This document shows positions 34,696 through 42,435 of a stretch of 42,435 nt of DNA, piece after piece. The stretch lies in NCBI GenBank assembly GCA_903872505.1, contig CAIQKV010000012.1, positions 1-42,435 of the forward strand, in the 5' to 3' direction. The first letter of the stretch is position 1; each line of letters starts with the position of its first letter. The position numbers and the translations under genes were made by a program. Source of the stretch: an uncultured Opitutia bacterium (GTDB taxonomy: Bacteria; Verrucomicrobiota; Verrucomicrobiia; Opitutales; Opitutaceae). The notes beneath the pieces were generated by a model. The model was not told where the DNA came from. It saw nothing but the letters and a program-made list of their open reading frames with translations, and made no database searches.

Positions 34696-35490
34696 TTATG
34701 GGTGGGAAGCTTGAGGGCGGCCGCGGCGCGGGAGCGTGAGGATTTCGGGGCCGGCCTCGGTGGTGAGGACCGTATGCTCGAAATGCGCGGAAGGCGACCC
34801 GTCGGCGGTGACGACCGTCCAACCGTCGGCGAGCGTCTTGATCCGGTGACCGCCGAGGTTGACCATCGGCTCGATCGCGAGGGTCATGCCGGGCTTGATT
34901 TTGTCCCCGGTGCCCTTGCGGCCGAAGTTCGGGATCTCCGGCGGCTCGTGCATGGCGACCCCCACCCCATGGCCGACCATTTCGCGGACCACGCTGAAGC
35001 CGTGCGACTCGACGAAGGCCTGGATGGTGGCGGAGATATCGCCGATGCGATTGCCGACCAGCGCCTGGCCGATGCCGAGAGCGAGGGCCTCGCGGGTGAC
35101 CTCAAGGAGCTTCACCAGGCGCGGCGCGATGGATCCGACGGGGACGGTGACCGCGTTGTCGCCGATGTAGCCGTCGTAGGTGACGGTGACGTCGAGCGAG
35201 ACAATGTCGCCGTCGCGCAACACCCGGCGGAAGGACGGGATGCCGTGGACGACCTCCTCGTTGACCGAGATGCAGGTATGCGCCGGATAGCGGCGGGAAC
35301 CAATCTGGTAACCGTAATCGGAACTGCGGGCTCCATGGCTCGCGATCAGATCGCGGCCAGCTTCTTCCAAGTCTTGCGTCGTGATGCCGGGCCGCACGAG
35401 GGGCTTGAGCGAATCAAGCACCGCGGCGGCGATGGCGCACGCCTCGCGCATCCGGGCGATCCCATCCTTGTTCTTGATCGGGATCGTCAT
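34696..35490 (-). CDS. map: methionine aminopeptidase, type I
   Basis: Map removes the initiator methionine from new proteins. The 264-residue enzyme has all five metal ligands: Asp100, Asp111, His174, Glu207 and Glu238 (DIVSLDVTVTYDGYIGDNAV, GHGVGVAMHE, LAIEPM, HFEHTV). I start at MTIPIKNKDG, whose ATG overlaps the stop of the preceding adk-like gene by four bases. secY-adk-map is the usual order in many bacteria, here with the adk place changed. Confidence 0.97.
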   Translation of the reverse strand: MTIPIKNKDGIARMREACAIAAAVLDSLKPLVRPGITTQDLEEAGRDLIASHGARSSDYGYQIGSRRYPAHTCISVNEEVVHGIPSFRRVLRDGDIVSLDVTVTYDGYIGDNAVTVPVGSIAPRLVKLLEVTREALALGIGQALVGNRIGDISATIQAFVESHGFSVVREMVGHGVGVAMHEPPEIPNFGRKGTGDKIKPGMTLAIEPMVNLGGHRIKTLADGWTVVTADGSPSAHFEHTVLTTEAGPEILTLPRRGRPQASHP

Positions 35491-35918
35491 GCGGCGAGGC
35501 CGCCGGCCTCCAGGAGGAGGCCGAGCGTGCGATAGTGAGAGACGACGGGCCCGGGGGAGCCGGGGCCGGCGACAACTGCGGCGCTGAGCGCCTCGTCGCG
35601 GGCATCGAGCCATTCGTCGAACACTTTGGCTTGGAGCAGCGTAGCCGGGAAGTCCGTGAGGACAAAACCCGCATCAGGTTTACGCGCGAAGAACCAGCGG
35701 CGCAGGAGCGCGAGCGTGGCGGCTTCATCCGTTCCCGCAGAGCGGGACCGGCGCGAAATCTCCGACCGCATCAGGGTGGCGGGAGAGACGTGCTCAAGAT
35801 TCAAAGAACGCACCTGGTTCATCAGGTTTTCGGAACGAAAATCGGGTGAACCGAGGAGAAGGAGTCTCGTCTTGGCGGGAGGGCCGAAACGGGAAAAGAG
35901 GTCGTTGATGGCGGCCAT
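35487..35918 (-). CDS. degenerate adenylate-kinase-like protein without P-loop
   Basis: The 143-residue protein occupies the normal adk position between secY and map. Segments still align by eye with adenylate kinase: LEHVSPATLMRSEI for the ISTGDLLR region, and FVLTDFPATLLQAKVFDEWL for LLDGFPRTxxQA. VVSHYRTLGLLLEAGG resembles the C-terminal helix. The P-loop, normally GxPGxGKG, is replaced by GSPDFRSE (23-30) with no lysine, and the LID domain with its arginines is missing (typical length 210-220). It cannot be a normal kinase. It might be a structural or regulatory remnant kept in the operon. A true adk would have to lie elsewhere. Confidence 0.72.
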   Translation of the reverse strand: MAAINDLFSRFGPPAKTRLLLLGSPDFRSENLMNQVRSLNLEHVSPATLMRSEISRRSRSAGTDEAATLALLRRWFFARKPDAGFVLTDFPATLLQAKVFDEWLDARDEALSAAVVAGPGSPGPVVSHYRTLGLLLEAGGLAA

Positions 35919-35936
35919 CGCGGCCAGAGTAAAGAA

Positions 35937-37439
35937 CTAAAGGGCCCAGTGGCGGGCGACCCAGGCGGCGATACCGATCAAGGCGATGGTTCCCAGCGCA
36001 AGCCACAGGGTACCAACGGTTTTCATATCGGCAGCCTCGCCGATCGCGCCGGCGACATTGGGGTTGCGCGCCCGGATCCGACCCTTCTTGAGGAAGCCGT
36101 CATAGTGGCGCTGGAGGAGGAAGGTTTCGATCTGGCGCATCGTGTCGAGAATGACGCCGACGGTGATCAGCATGCCCGTACCGCCGAAGAAGATGCTGAT
36201 GCGCTGCGGGACATGCAGCCAGTTGAGCATCATGTCGGGCATGACCGCGATGACCGTAAGGAAAATGGCGCCCGCGAGGGTCAGCCGCGTCATGATGAAG
36301 TCGAGGAATTGCGCCGTCGGCTCGCCGGGGCGCACGCCGGGGACGTAGCCGCCGTACTTCTTGAGGTCGTCCGCGATCTGGATCGGCTTGAACATGACCG
36401 ACACCCAGAAATAGCTGAAGAACAGGATCAGCGAAGTGTAGAGGACGTAGTAGATCGCGTGGCCGCGGAGAAAATCCTGGGAGACATCGCGGAGGAACTT
36501 GACGTCCCAGGCCGAGCCCGCCCACGAGAAGATCGTCTGCGGGAACAGCATGATCGAGCTGGCGAAGATGACGGGCATGACGCCGGAGTAATTGACCTTG
36601 AGCGGCAGGAACGAGCTCTGGCCGCCCATGACCTTGTTGCCGACGACGCGCTTGGCGTACTGGACCGGGATCTTGCGCTGCCCCTGCACGACCATGATGA
36701 TGCCCATGGTCACGGCGAAGAAGAGACCGACCATGATGACCCCCTGCGGCAGGCCGAGGCTCGCGCCCGTGCCCACGGACCGGTTGAACAGCTGCCACGT
36801 CTGCTGCGCCGCGCCGGGCAGGTCGGCGAGAATGCCGACCGTGATCAGGAGGGACACGCCGTTGCCGATGCCGCGCTGCGTGATCTGCTCGCCCAGCCAC
36901 ATGAGCAGCATGGTGCCAGCGGTCATGAAGATGACCGAGGTGATGAGGAAGCCCAGCTTGCCCGCCACGACGATCGCCCCGTAGGTGTTGATGTCGTAGC
37001 CGGGGAACATGCGGTCGGGGTGCTCCAGCGACAGGATCAGCATGGCACCCTGGATGAGACAGAGGGCGACCGTGGCGTAGCGGGTATACTGCGTGAGCTT
37101 CTGGCGGCCGACATCGCCCTCCTGCTGGAGGCGGCTGAGCGCGGGAACGACCGCGGTCATGAGCTGGAAGATGATCGAGGCACTGATATACGGCATGATG
37201 CCGAGGGAGCCGACCGTGCCCCTCAGGAGCGCGCCGCCCGTGAACATGTTGTAGATGCCGACGAGGGCGCCGCCGCCGCCCGCCGTCTGGTCCTCGAAGA
37301 ATTTCATCAGCGGGTGCGGGTCAATGCCGGGCAGCACGATGTGCGCGGCAACCCGGGCCACGAAGAGCAGCGCCAGCGTGTAGAGAATCCGCGAGCGCAG
37401 CTCGGGGATCTTCATCGAATTCGTGAAGGCGGAAATCAT
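35937..37439 (-). CDS. secY: preprotein translocase subunit SecY
   Basis: SecY forms the protein-conducting channel that SecA feeds. The 500-residue protein has ten membrane segments, starting with RILYTLALLFVARVAAHIVLPGI. The plug-side MFTGGALLRGTVGSLGIMPYISASII and the cytoplasmic loop KKYGGYVPGVRPGEPTAQFLDFIM, where SecA docks, are present. It is some 55 residues longer than E. coli SecY; most of the extra length is in the first periplasmic loop and around TM7-8. It follows rplO by 55 bases. Confidence 0.98.
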   Translation of the reverse strand: MISAFTNSMKIPELRSRILYTLALLFVARVAAHIVLPGIDPHPLMKFFEDQTAGGGGALVGIYNMFTGGALLRGTVGSLGIMPYISASIIFQLMTAVVPALSRLQQEGDVGRQKLTQYTRYATVALCLIQGAMLILSLEHPDRMFPGYDINTYGAIVVAGKLGFLITSVIFMTAGTMLLMWLGEQITQRGIGNGVSLLITVGILADLPGAAQQTWQLFNRSVGTGASLGLPQGVIMVGLFFAVTMGIIMVVQGQRKIPVQYAKRVVGNKVMGGQSSFLPLKVNYSGVMPVIFASSIMLFPQTIFSWAGSAWDVKFLRDVSQDFLRGHAIYYVLYTSLILFFSYFWVSVMFKPIQIADDLKKYGGYVPGVRPGEPTAQFLDFIMTRLTLAGAIFLTVIAVMPDMMLNWLHVPQRISIFFGGTGMLITVGVILDTMRQIETFLLQRHYDGFLKKGRIRARNPNVAGAIGEAADMKTVGTLWLALGTIALIGIAAWVARHWAL

Positions 37440-37494
37440 GGGGAGAGGCAGGGCGGGAGTTACGGTGGCGCGGCGGACGGGGCGCGCCCGGGCC

Positions 37495-37941
37495 TTAGCC
37501 GACGATGGCCTGGCCGCCGGCCTTTTCGATCTTGGCCTTGGCCGATTCGGAGAACTTGGCCGCGGTGACCTGGAAGGCGCGGCTCACCTCGCCGTCGCCC
37601 AGGATCTTGACGGTCTGCTCGCCGCCGCGGATCAGGCCGCTGGCCGCGAGCACCGCGGCGTTGACCTCGGTGACCTTGGCGTCAAGCGACGCGAGGTCGC
37701 CGACGTTGAGGACCGCAATCTCGGTGCGGTGGTTATAATTGTTGAAGCCGCGGTGCGGGAGCTTGCGGTAAAGCGGCATCTGGCCGCCCTCGAAGCCGGG
37801 GCGGATGCTGCTGCCGGAGCGGGCCGTCTGGCCCTTGCCGCCGCGACCGGAGGTCTTGCCGTGGCCGCCGCCTTCGCCGCAGCCGACGCGCTTCTTGCGG
37901 TGCACGGCACCGGCGACGTTCTTGAGTTCGTGAAGTTTCAT
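37495..37941 (-). CDS. rplO: 50S ribosomal protein L15
   Basis: L15 is a late-assembly protein of the large subunit. The 148-residue product has the flexible Gly/Arg-rich N-terminus (RVGCGEGGGHGKTSGRGGKGQ) and the core FEGGQMPLYRKLPHRGFNNYN. It follows rpsE directly. The 65-base gap holds no rpmD (L30), which in E. coli lies between these two genes. Confidence 0.97.
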   Translation of the reverse strand: MKLHELKNVAGAVHRKKRVGCGEGGGHGKTSGRGGKGQTARSGSSIRPGFEGGQMPLYRKLPHRGFNNYNHRTEIAVLNVGDLASLDAKVTEVNAAVLAASGLIRGGEQTVKILGDGEVSRAFQVTAAKFSESAKAKIEKAGGQAIVG

Positions 37942-38006
37942 GGTGGTTCCTGGGGAGGGCGCCCCACCCCGCAGCTTGGCGCGGGGCGGGACTCGGAGGT
38001 GGGAAA

Positions 38007-38690
38007 TTATTCCTTGGCGGCGTCGCCGGCGGTGGTGCGCAGCGTGGTGATGTCCGCGGCGAGGCGGAGCTTGAGCAGGCCGTTGAGCGTGGCGTGGACG
38101 ACGGCGATGTGGTTGCTGGAACCCATCGACTTCGTGAGCACGTTCTTGACCCCGGCCGCCTCGAGGACGGCGCGGACGGCGCCACCGGCGATGAGGCCGG
38201 TGCCGGTCGTGGCGGGCTTGAGGAGGACCTTGCCGCCATCGTATTCGCCGAAGACGTCGTGGGGAATGGTGTCGCCCTTGAGCTTGACGCTCACGAGGCG
38301 CTTGTGGGCGTTCGCGGTGCCCTTCTTGATGGCGTCGGGGACCTCGTTGGCCTTGCCGTAGCCGATGCCGACCCGGCCCTTGCCGTCGCCGACGACGGCG
38401 AGCGCGGAGAAGCTGAAGCGGCGGCCGCCCTTCACGACCTTGGCGCAGCGGTTGATGAAGACGACCTTCTCGATCATCGTCGGGCCGTCGCCCTGGTCCT
38501 TGTTGTCGCGGTTGTTGCGGTTGCGGTCGTCGCGGCGGAAGCCGCCGCCATCGCGGCGGGGGCCGCGGTTGCCGCCGGGGCCGCCACCCCGGGACTCACG
38601 CGCGGGCGCGGGGGCCGAGGTGGGCGCAGCAGCGGCGGGAGCGGACGGGGCGGACTCGGGGGCGGAAGTGGATTCGGTGCTCATGGGCAT
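38007..38690 (-). CDS. rpsE: 30S ribosomal protein S5 with Ala/Pro and Arg/Gly-rich N-terminus
   Basis: S5 shapes the mRNA entry tunnel and affects decoding accuracy. The conserved double-stranded RNA-binding domain starts near residue 72 ([31 protein letters not shown]), and the C-terminal domain contains [20 protein letters not shown]. The first 70 residues are unusual: Ser/Ala/Pro-rich to about 30, then an Arg/Gly/Asn/Asp-rich stretch ([20 protein letters not shown]). The protein is 227 residues against 167 in E. coli. Two ATGs two codons apart (38690, 38684) could both serve. Confidence 0.97.
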   Translation of the reverse strand: MPMSTESTSAPESAPSAPAAAAPTSAPAPARESRGGGPGGNRGPRRDGGGFRRDDRNRNNRDNKDQGDGPTMIEKVVFINRCAKVVKGGRRFSFSALAVVGDGKGRVGIGYGKANEVPDAIKKGTANAHKRLVSVKLKGDTIPHDVFGEYDGGKVLLKPATTGTGLIAGGAVRAVLEAAGVKNVLTKSMGSSNHIAVVHATLNGLLKLRLAADITTLRTTAGDAAKE

Positions 38691-38693
38691 GGA

Positions 38694-39056
38694 TTAGAAC
38701 TGGAGGCCGCCTTCGCGCGCGGCGTCGGCGAACACTTTGACTTTACCGTGATAAAGGGCGCCGCTGCGGTCGAACACGACCGAGGCGATCCCCGCGGCCT
38801 TGGCCTTGAGGGCGAAAGCCACGCCGAGGGCCTTGGCCCCGGCGAGATTGGACGTGAGCTTCTGCTTGCGGAGCTCGGGCGCGAGGGTGCCGAGAAACAC
38901 GAGCGTGACCCCCTTGTCGTCGTCGATGGCCTGCGCGTAGATGTGCTTCGTGGTGAAGCGCACGGCGAGGCGCGGGCGGGCGGCGGTGCCGGTGACCTTC
39001 TTGCGGATTCTCCAGCGGCGTTTCTGGAGGAGAGTGGCTTTGCGAATGGTATTCAT
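38694..39056 (-). CDS. rplR: 50S ribosomal protein L18
   Basis: L18 carries 5S rRNA into the large subunit with L5. The 120-residue protein has the basic N-terminal arm (MNTIRKATLLQKRRWRIRKK) and the conserved RPRLAVRFTTKHIYAQAIDD and VVFDRSGALYHGKVKVFADAAREGGL segments. It follows rplF by eight bases and precedes rpsE by three. Confidence 0.98.
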   Translation of the reverse strand: MNTIRKATLLQKRRWRIRKKVTGTAARPRLAVRFTTKHIYAQAIDDDKGVTLVFLGTLAPELRKQKLTSNLAGAKALGVAFALKAKAAGIASVVFDRSGALYHGKVKVFADAAREGGLQF

Positions 39057-39064
39057 GGGTGGCC

Positions 39065-39601
39065 TTAGGCGACGGTCTTGCCTTCCTTGCGGCGGACGCG
39101 CTCGCCGACGATGCGGACGCCCTTGCCCTTGTAGGGCTCCGGCGGGTAATAGCTGCGGATTTCCGCGGTGACGGCGCCGACGAGCTGTTTGTCCGCGCCC
39201 TCGACCTTGACCTTGGTCTGGTCGGTGACGGTGACTTTGATGCCCTCGGGAATGTCCATCAGGATCGGGTGCGAGTAGCCCAGCGCGAGGTCGAGCTGCT
39301 TGCCCTTGAGGTTGGCCTTGAAGCCGACGCCCTGGATCTCGAGCTCCTTCACGTAGCCCTCGGTCACGCCCCGGACCATGCCGGCGACGATGGACCGCGC
39401 GGTGCCGTACATGGCATTCGCGAAGCGCGACTCATCGGTCGGGGCGAAGGTGACCTTCTTGTCACCGACGGTGACCTTGACGGCGGGCGCGAAGGTCTTC
39501 GAGACCTTGCCCTTGGGACCCTCGACGAGGACGGTGCCGTGCGTGACGGTGACCTTGACCTTGTCGGGGATGGGAACGGGTTGTTTGCCAATACGGCTCA
39601 T
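39065..39601 (-). CDS. rplF: 50S ribosomal protein L6
   Basis: L6 lies near the factor-binding site of the large subunit. The 178-residue protein has two copies of the L6 fold, starting MSRIGKQPVPIPDKVKVTV, and the signature region PEPYKGKGVRIVGERVRRKEGK at the C-terminus. The length is standard. It is 13 bases from rpsH. Confidence 0.98.
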   Translation of the reverse strand: MSRIGKQPVPIPDKVKVTVTHGTVLVEGPKGKVSKTFAPAVKVTVGDKKVTFAPTDESRFANAMYGTARSIVAGMVRGVTEGYVKELEIQGVGFKANLKGKQLDLALGYSHPILMDIPEGIKVTVTDQTKVKVEGADKQLVGAVTAEIRSYYPPEPYKGKGVRIVGERVRRKEGKTVA

Positions 39602-39614
39602 GGTGCGCGGCGGG

Positions 39615-40007
39615 TTACCAAACGTTGCAAAGCAGTTCGCCGCCGGCCTTGGTGCGGCGGCAGTCTTGATCCTTCAGCAGGCCCTTCGAGGTCGAGAGGA
39701 TGCTGATGCCGAGGCCGTTCAGCACGCGGGGAATCTCGGTGTAGCCGTAGTAGAGGCGGCGGCCCGGCGTGGAGACGCGGACGAGGCCCGTGATGGCGGG
39801 CGCGCCGGCGACGTATTTCATCGTCACGACGAGGGTCTTGTGCCCCGCCGCGTCGACGCCGTCCTTGAAATCGGCGACGTAGCCCTCGGCCTTGAGGATG
39901 GCGGCGATGGACTCGCGGAGCTTGGAGTGCGGGGAGGCGCACTCGGCGAGACCGGCCTTCGACGCATTGCGGAGGCGGGTCAGGAAATCACTGATCGGAT
40001 CGGTCAT
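39615..40007 (-). CDS. rpsH: 30S ribosomal protein S8
   Basis: S8 binds the central domain of 16S rRNA, and in E. coli it represses the spc operon by binding near the rplE start. The 130-residue protein starts MTDPISDFLTRLRNASKAG. It ends with the conserved GLGISILSTSKGLLKDQDCRRTKAGGELLCNVW, close to the usual STxxGxxT-type signature. It lies between rpsN and rplF. Confidence 0.98.
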   Translation of the reverse strand: MTDPISDFLTRLRNASKAGLAECASPHSKLRESIAAILKAEGYVADFKDGVDAAGHKTLVVTMKYVAGAPAITGLVRVSTPGRRLYYGYTEIPRVLNGLGISILSTSKGLLKDQDCRRTKAGGELLCNVW

Positions 40008-40068
40008 GGCGGATGTTGGTTGGGCAGTGGCGGCGGGTCATATCCGACTCCCGGCGCCGGGGAAAAAG

Positions 40069-40374
40069 TTACCAGGAGGACTTGGTGACGCCGGGAATCT
40101 TGCCGGCGAGGGCGAGTTCGCGGAAGGTGATGCGGGAGACGCCGAACTTGCCGATGTAGGCGCGCGGGCGGCCGCTCATCGAGCAGCGGTTGCGGATGCG
40201 GACCTTGGACGAGTTCTTCGGGAGCTTCGCGAGCTTCTTCTGGGCGGCGAAGAACTCGACGTCGGTGGTGGCCGGGTTGGCGAGGATCGCCTTCAGCTCG
40301 GCGCGCTTGGGCGCGAACTTGGCGACGAGGCGGATGCGCTTCTTGTTGCGTTCGATGGCGGAGGTTTTCGGCAT
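40069..40374 (-). CDS. rpsN: 30S ribosomal protein S14, zinc-free form
   Basis: S14 sits in the head of the small subunit. The 101-residue product is the long, zinc-independent type: [22 protein letters not shown] has one cysteine where the short form has CxxC. The true start [13 protein letters not shown] is at 40374; the longer open frame upstream runs into rplE and is not real. It lies in the usual place between rplE and rpsH. Confidence 0.97.
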   Translation of the reverse strand: MPKTSAIERNKKRIRLVAKFAPKRAELKAILANPATTDVEFFAAQKKLAKLPKNSSKVRIRNRCSMSGRPRAYIGKFGVSRITFRELALAGKIPGVTKSSW

Positions 40375-40388
40375 GGCGGCGGGAGCGG

Positions 40389-40964
40389 TTAGGCGGCGGT
40401 GGTTTTCTGGGGGGCGGCCTCGGTGCGGCGGAAGGGCATGCCGAGCAGTCGGAGCAAATCGCGGCCCTCGTCGTCGGTGTCGGCCGTGGTCACGATGGTG
40501 ATGTCGAGCCCCATGGTCTTCTTGACGTTTTCCACGGTGATCTCGGGGAAGATGGTGAAGTCGGTGATGCCGATGTTGTAGTTGCCCTGGCCGTCGAGCT
40601 TGGGCGAGGTGCCGCGGAAGTCGCGGATGGTCGGGAGCGCGACCGCGAGGAGGCGGTAGAGGAACTCCCACATGGCGTTGCCGCGCAGGGTGACGTGGCA
40701 GCCGACGATCTGGTTGGGCTTCAGCTTGAAATTGGCGATGGCCTTGCGCGAGCGCGCGAGGACGGGCTTCTGGCTGGCGATGATCGCGAGGTCGCGCTGC
40801 ACGTCGGCGATCTGGTTCTTGTCCGCGTCGGCATCGATGCCCGTGTTCAGGTTGATCTTCACAAGCTTCGGCACCTCGTGCTTGTTCTTGTAGCCGCGGC
40901 TCTTCACGAGTTCAGGGACGACCTGCTCGACGTAGAGTTTCTTGAGAGTGGGAACGTAGCTCAT
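40389..40964 (-). CDS. rplE: 50S ribosomal protein L5
   Basis: L5 binds 5S rRNA and contacts the P-site tRNA. The 191-residue protein has NEHEVPKL-like and [11 protein letters not shown] segments, the core [26 protein letters not shown], and [43 protein letters not shown] near the C-terminus. The unusual point is the 114-base gap before it, with a perfect hairpin ending ten bases before the ATG. Confidence 0.98.
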   Translation of the reverse strand: MSYVPTLKKLYVEQVVPELVKSRGYKNKHEVPKLVKINLNTGIDADADKNQIADVQRDLAIIASQKPVLARSRKAIANFKLKPNQIVGCHVTLRGNAMWEFLYRLLAVALPTIRDFRGTSPKLDGQGNYNIGITDFTIFPEITVENVKKTMGLDITIVTTADTDDEGRDLLRLLGMPFRRTEAAPQKTTAA

Positions 40965-40973
40965 TTTAAGGGC

Positions 40974-40989
40974 GGCCGGAGGACCGGCC
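40974..40989 (-). promoter_or_regulatory. hairpin just before the rplE start
   Basis: GGCCGG, loop TCCT, CCGGCC form a perfect six-pair stem on the minus strand. It ends nine bases before the rplE ATG, within a 114-base gap. Its place matches the mRNA region where S8 represses the spc operon in E. coli, but it lacks the internal asymmetry of that S8 site. It could also pause or stop transcription, or be chance in GC-rich DNA. Confidence 0.35.
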
Positions 40990-41078
40990 CGGTGGTTCAG
41001 GGAGAGTGGATTTTACGTGGAAAAGGGTGAGATAACGCCGGGGCGCCGCCGGTTTGGCAAGCGCGCAGTGGGCGGGGA

Positions 41079-41351
41079 TCAGGCGGCGGGGGCGGCCTTC
41101 TTGCGCTTGCTGGCGTCGAACACCGCCTGGAGCATGAGGTTGGAGATGTGGACGGAGCCCTCGCGCTCGGCGATGGTGCCCTGCGGATGCTCCTGCGACT
41201 TCTTGAGGTGGCGCTTCATCATGGCGACGCCCTCGACGCGGGCGCGCGACTTGGCGGCCAGGATCTCGAGGACCTTGCCCGACTTGCCCTTGTGGGAGCC
41301 GGCGATGACGACGACGATGTCGCCGCGTTTGACGTGAAATTTCTGGGCCAT
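41079..41351 (-). CDS. rplX: 50S ribosomal protein L24
   Basis: L24 is an early assembly protein of the large subunit. The 90-residue protein has the KOW motif (HVKRGDIVVVIAGSHKGKSGKVLEI) and ends in a basic tail (KRKKAAPAA). It begins one base after the rplN stop. A 114-base gap separates it from rplE. Confidence 0.97.
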   Translation of the reverse strand: MAQKFHVKRGDIVVVIAGSHKGKSGKVLEILAAKSRARVEGVAMMKRHLKKSQEHPQGTIAEREGSVHISNLMLQAVFDASKRKKAAPAA

Positions 41352-41352
41352 G

Positions 41353-41718
41353 TTAGAGAACCTCCGGAGCGAGCGAGATGATCTTCATGAAGTTCTTCGC
41401 GCGCAGCTCGCGGGCGACGGGGCCGAAGATGCGCGTGCCGCGCGGGTTGTTGGTGGCGTCGATCAGGACGATCGCGTTGCTGTCAAAGCGCAGGTAGCTG
41501 CCATCCGGGCGGCGGACCGCGGCCTTGGTGCGGACGACGACGGCCTTGGCGACCTCGCCCTTCTTCACGGTGGCCTCGGTGGCGCTTTGCTTGATGTGGA
41601 CGGTGATGATGTCGCCCACGCCGGCCGTGTCGGTGATCTGGCCCATGCGGGAGATCATGGCGGCCTTGCGGGCACCGGTGTTGTCGGCGACTTCGAGAAT
41701 GGAACGCAGTTGGATCAT
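41353..41718 (-). CDS. rplN: 50S ribosomal protein L14
   Basis: L14 lies at the subunit interface and forms bridges to 16S rRNA. The 121-residue protein starts [18 protein letters not shown] and contains [29 protein letters not shown] and [13 protein letters not shown]. The length is standard. It is placed between rpsQ and rplX. Confidence 0.98.
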   Translation of the reverse strand: MIQLRSILEVADNTGARKAAMISRMGQITDTAGVGDIITVHIKQSATEATVKKGEVAKAVVVRTKAAVRRPDGSYLRFDSNAIVLIDATNNPRGTRIFGPVARELRAKNFMKIISLAPEVL

Positions 41719-41754
41719 GGCGGAACTCCGGTGGCTAAGAGATTAGGAAAGCGC

Positions 41755-42096
41755 TCAGGCCTTCGTGATTTTGGTGGGAACGGTCTCGGCGACATCCTGC
41801 TCGGAGATCGCGACGCCGATGTCGGCGACGGCGGCCTGGACCACGGAGACGACGCGCCAGCGCTTCAGGCGGCTGAGCGGGCGCGTCTCCATGATCTCGA
41901 CCTTGTCGCCCACCTTGGTCTCGTTCTTCTCGTCATGGACGTGGAGGACGGTCTGGCGGTTGACGACCTTGTGATAAAGCGGGTGCGGGGTCTTGTAGGC
42001 GATGGTGACCTTGACGGACTTGTCGCCGGAGCGGCTGGTGACGAAGCCGATTTGGGTTTTGCGCGAGTTGCGCGAGCCGGGAGGGACGGAGGACAT
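41755..42096 (-). CDS. rpsQ: 30S ribosomal protein S17, extended
   Basis: S17 binds the 5' domain of 16S rRNA. The conserved OB-fold part covers about residues 10-85 (RKTQIGFVTSRSGDKSVKVTI, HPLYHKVV, GDKVEIMETRPLSRLKRWRVV). About 25 further residues follow (AVADIGVAISEQDVAETVPTKITKA), giving 113 in total against about 84 in E. coli. It lies between rpmC and rplN. Confidence 0.97.
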   Translation of the reverse strand: MSSVPPGSRNSRKTQIGFVTSRSGDKSVKVTIAYKTPHPLYHKVVNRQTVLHVHDEKNETKVGDKVEIMETRPLSRLKRWRVVSVVQAAVADIGVAISEQDVAETVPTKITKA

Positions 42097-42121
42097 GGCG
42101 GTGGGTGAGTTGGCGGCGCGC

Positions 42122-42325
42122 TCAGGCGGCGACGGCCTGGCGTTTCTTTTCGTTGAGGATGGTTTCGAGGCGCGCGACGTCCTTGCGGAGGGTGCGCAGC
42201 TCGTGGGTCTTCTCGACCTGGCCGGTCTGGCGGCGCATGCGCAGCTGGAGGAGCTGCTCGCGGATCTCGCGGAGCTTGGTGGTGATCTCAGCCGGGGCGA
42301 GGTCGCGGATTTCTTTGGAAGTCAT
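42122..42325 (-). CDS. rpmC: 50S ribosomal protein L29
   Basis: L29 is a small helical protein near the exit of the peptide tunnel. The 67-residue protein shows the two-helix pattern [21 protein letters not shown] and [22 protein letters not shown]. It lies 29 bases after rplP and 25 bases before rpsQ. Confidence 0.96.
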   Translation of the reverse strand: MTSKEIRDLAPAEITTKLREIREQLLQLRMRRQTGQVEKTHELRTLRKDVARLETILNEKKRQAVAA

Positions 42326-42354
42326 GGCGGGTCGGGAGTTGGCGAGGCGGAGCC

Positions 42355-42435
42355 TCAGGTGGTGGTGCCTTCGCGCACGATGAAACGGCAGTGGAACGGC
42401 AGCTTGGCGTCGGCCAGGCGGAAGGCCTCCTTGGC
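42355..42435 (-). CDS. rplP: 50S ribosomal protein L16, C-terminal end (cut by window edge)
   Basis: Only the last 26 codons are inside the window ([20 protein letters not shown], then REGTTT and stop). They match the L16 C-terminus (family pattern [13 protein letters not shown]). The position ahead of rpmC is the standard place for rplP. The rest of the gene lies to the right of the window. Confidence 0.9.
   Translation of the reverse strand, partial: AKEAFRLADAKLPFHCRFIVREGTTT

Noticed and set aside
35487..35918. Calling this gene adk
   Set aside because: The P-loop and LID are missing, so the catalytic name would mislead.

Overview
The window is a GC-rich bacterial chromosome segment with 50 protein-coding genes (49 well supported plus one marginal 40-codon frame at the left edge). 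I see no tRNA, rRNA, CRISPR array, insertion sequence or phage gene. The S10/spc/alpha ribosomal gene order, a SecA of 1077 residues with a large insertion, three phytanoyl-CoA-dioxygenase-like genes, an AraC regulator next to them, and short palindromic repeats in many intergenic gaps suggest a Verrucomicrobiota member, most likely near Opitutaceae. That placement is an inference from gene content and was not tested by a search.

Layout. 0-5.3 kb is accessory: two PhyH-type dioxygenases, a small membrane-anchored protein, an AraC regulator, an SDR oxidoreductase and a GNAT acetyltransferase, separated by elaborate palindromic repeats. 5.4-8.4 kb holds a rhamnose-isomerase-family sugar isomerase and apolipoprotein N-acyltransferase. 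8.5-14 kb holds secA, a UDP-xylose-synthase-like gene and tgt, all on the minus strand. 14.1-16.9 kb on the plus strand holds a glutamine amidotransferase (pabA/trpG), nrdR, an unknown gene coupled to nrdR, a HIT protein and a third PhyH gene. 17-22.3 kb is a tight minus-strand operon: pdxJ, acpS, unknown, nnr, dprA, then a GH172/DUF2961 protein. Then come a VC0807-like membrane protein (plus strand), citrate synthase, and a run guaA - secreted unknown - hisD - hisC - hisB - hisH on the minus strand. 30.9-42.4 kb is the ribosomal cluster, transcribed right to left from rplP (cut by the window edge) to rplQ, closed by a clear intrinsic terminator at 31138-31171.

How the parts fit. Most of the window is core metabolism and the translation and secretion apparatus. 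The ribosomal cluster departs from the textbook order in several ways. rpmD (L30), infA and rpmJ (L36) are missing from their usual slots. The adk slot between secY and map carries a shrunken adenylate-kinase-like protein without a P-loop. S11, S5 and L17 carry long low-complexity tails. Tgt lacks two of its four zinc ligands.

The most unusual signal is in the non-coding DNA. Several families of hairpin repeats occur as inverted pairs, and in two places the pairs are nested inside one another (B-C-C'-B' at 2360-2494 and A-B-B'-A' at 3643-3807). Within a family the loop or centre is conserved while the stem bases change on both sides so that pairing is kept. Another pair has entered the alpha operon between rpoA and rplQ. 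No mobilising gene is present in the window.
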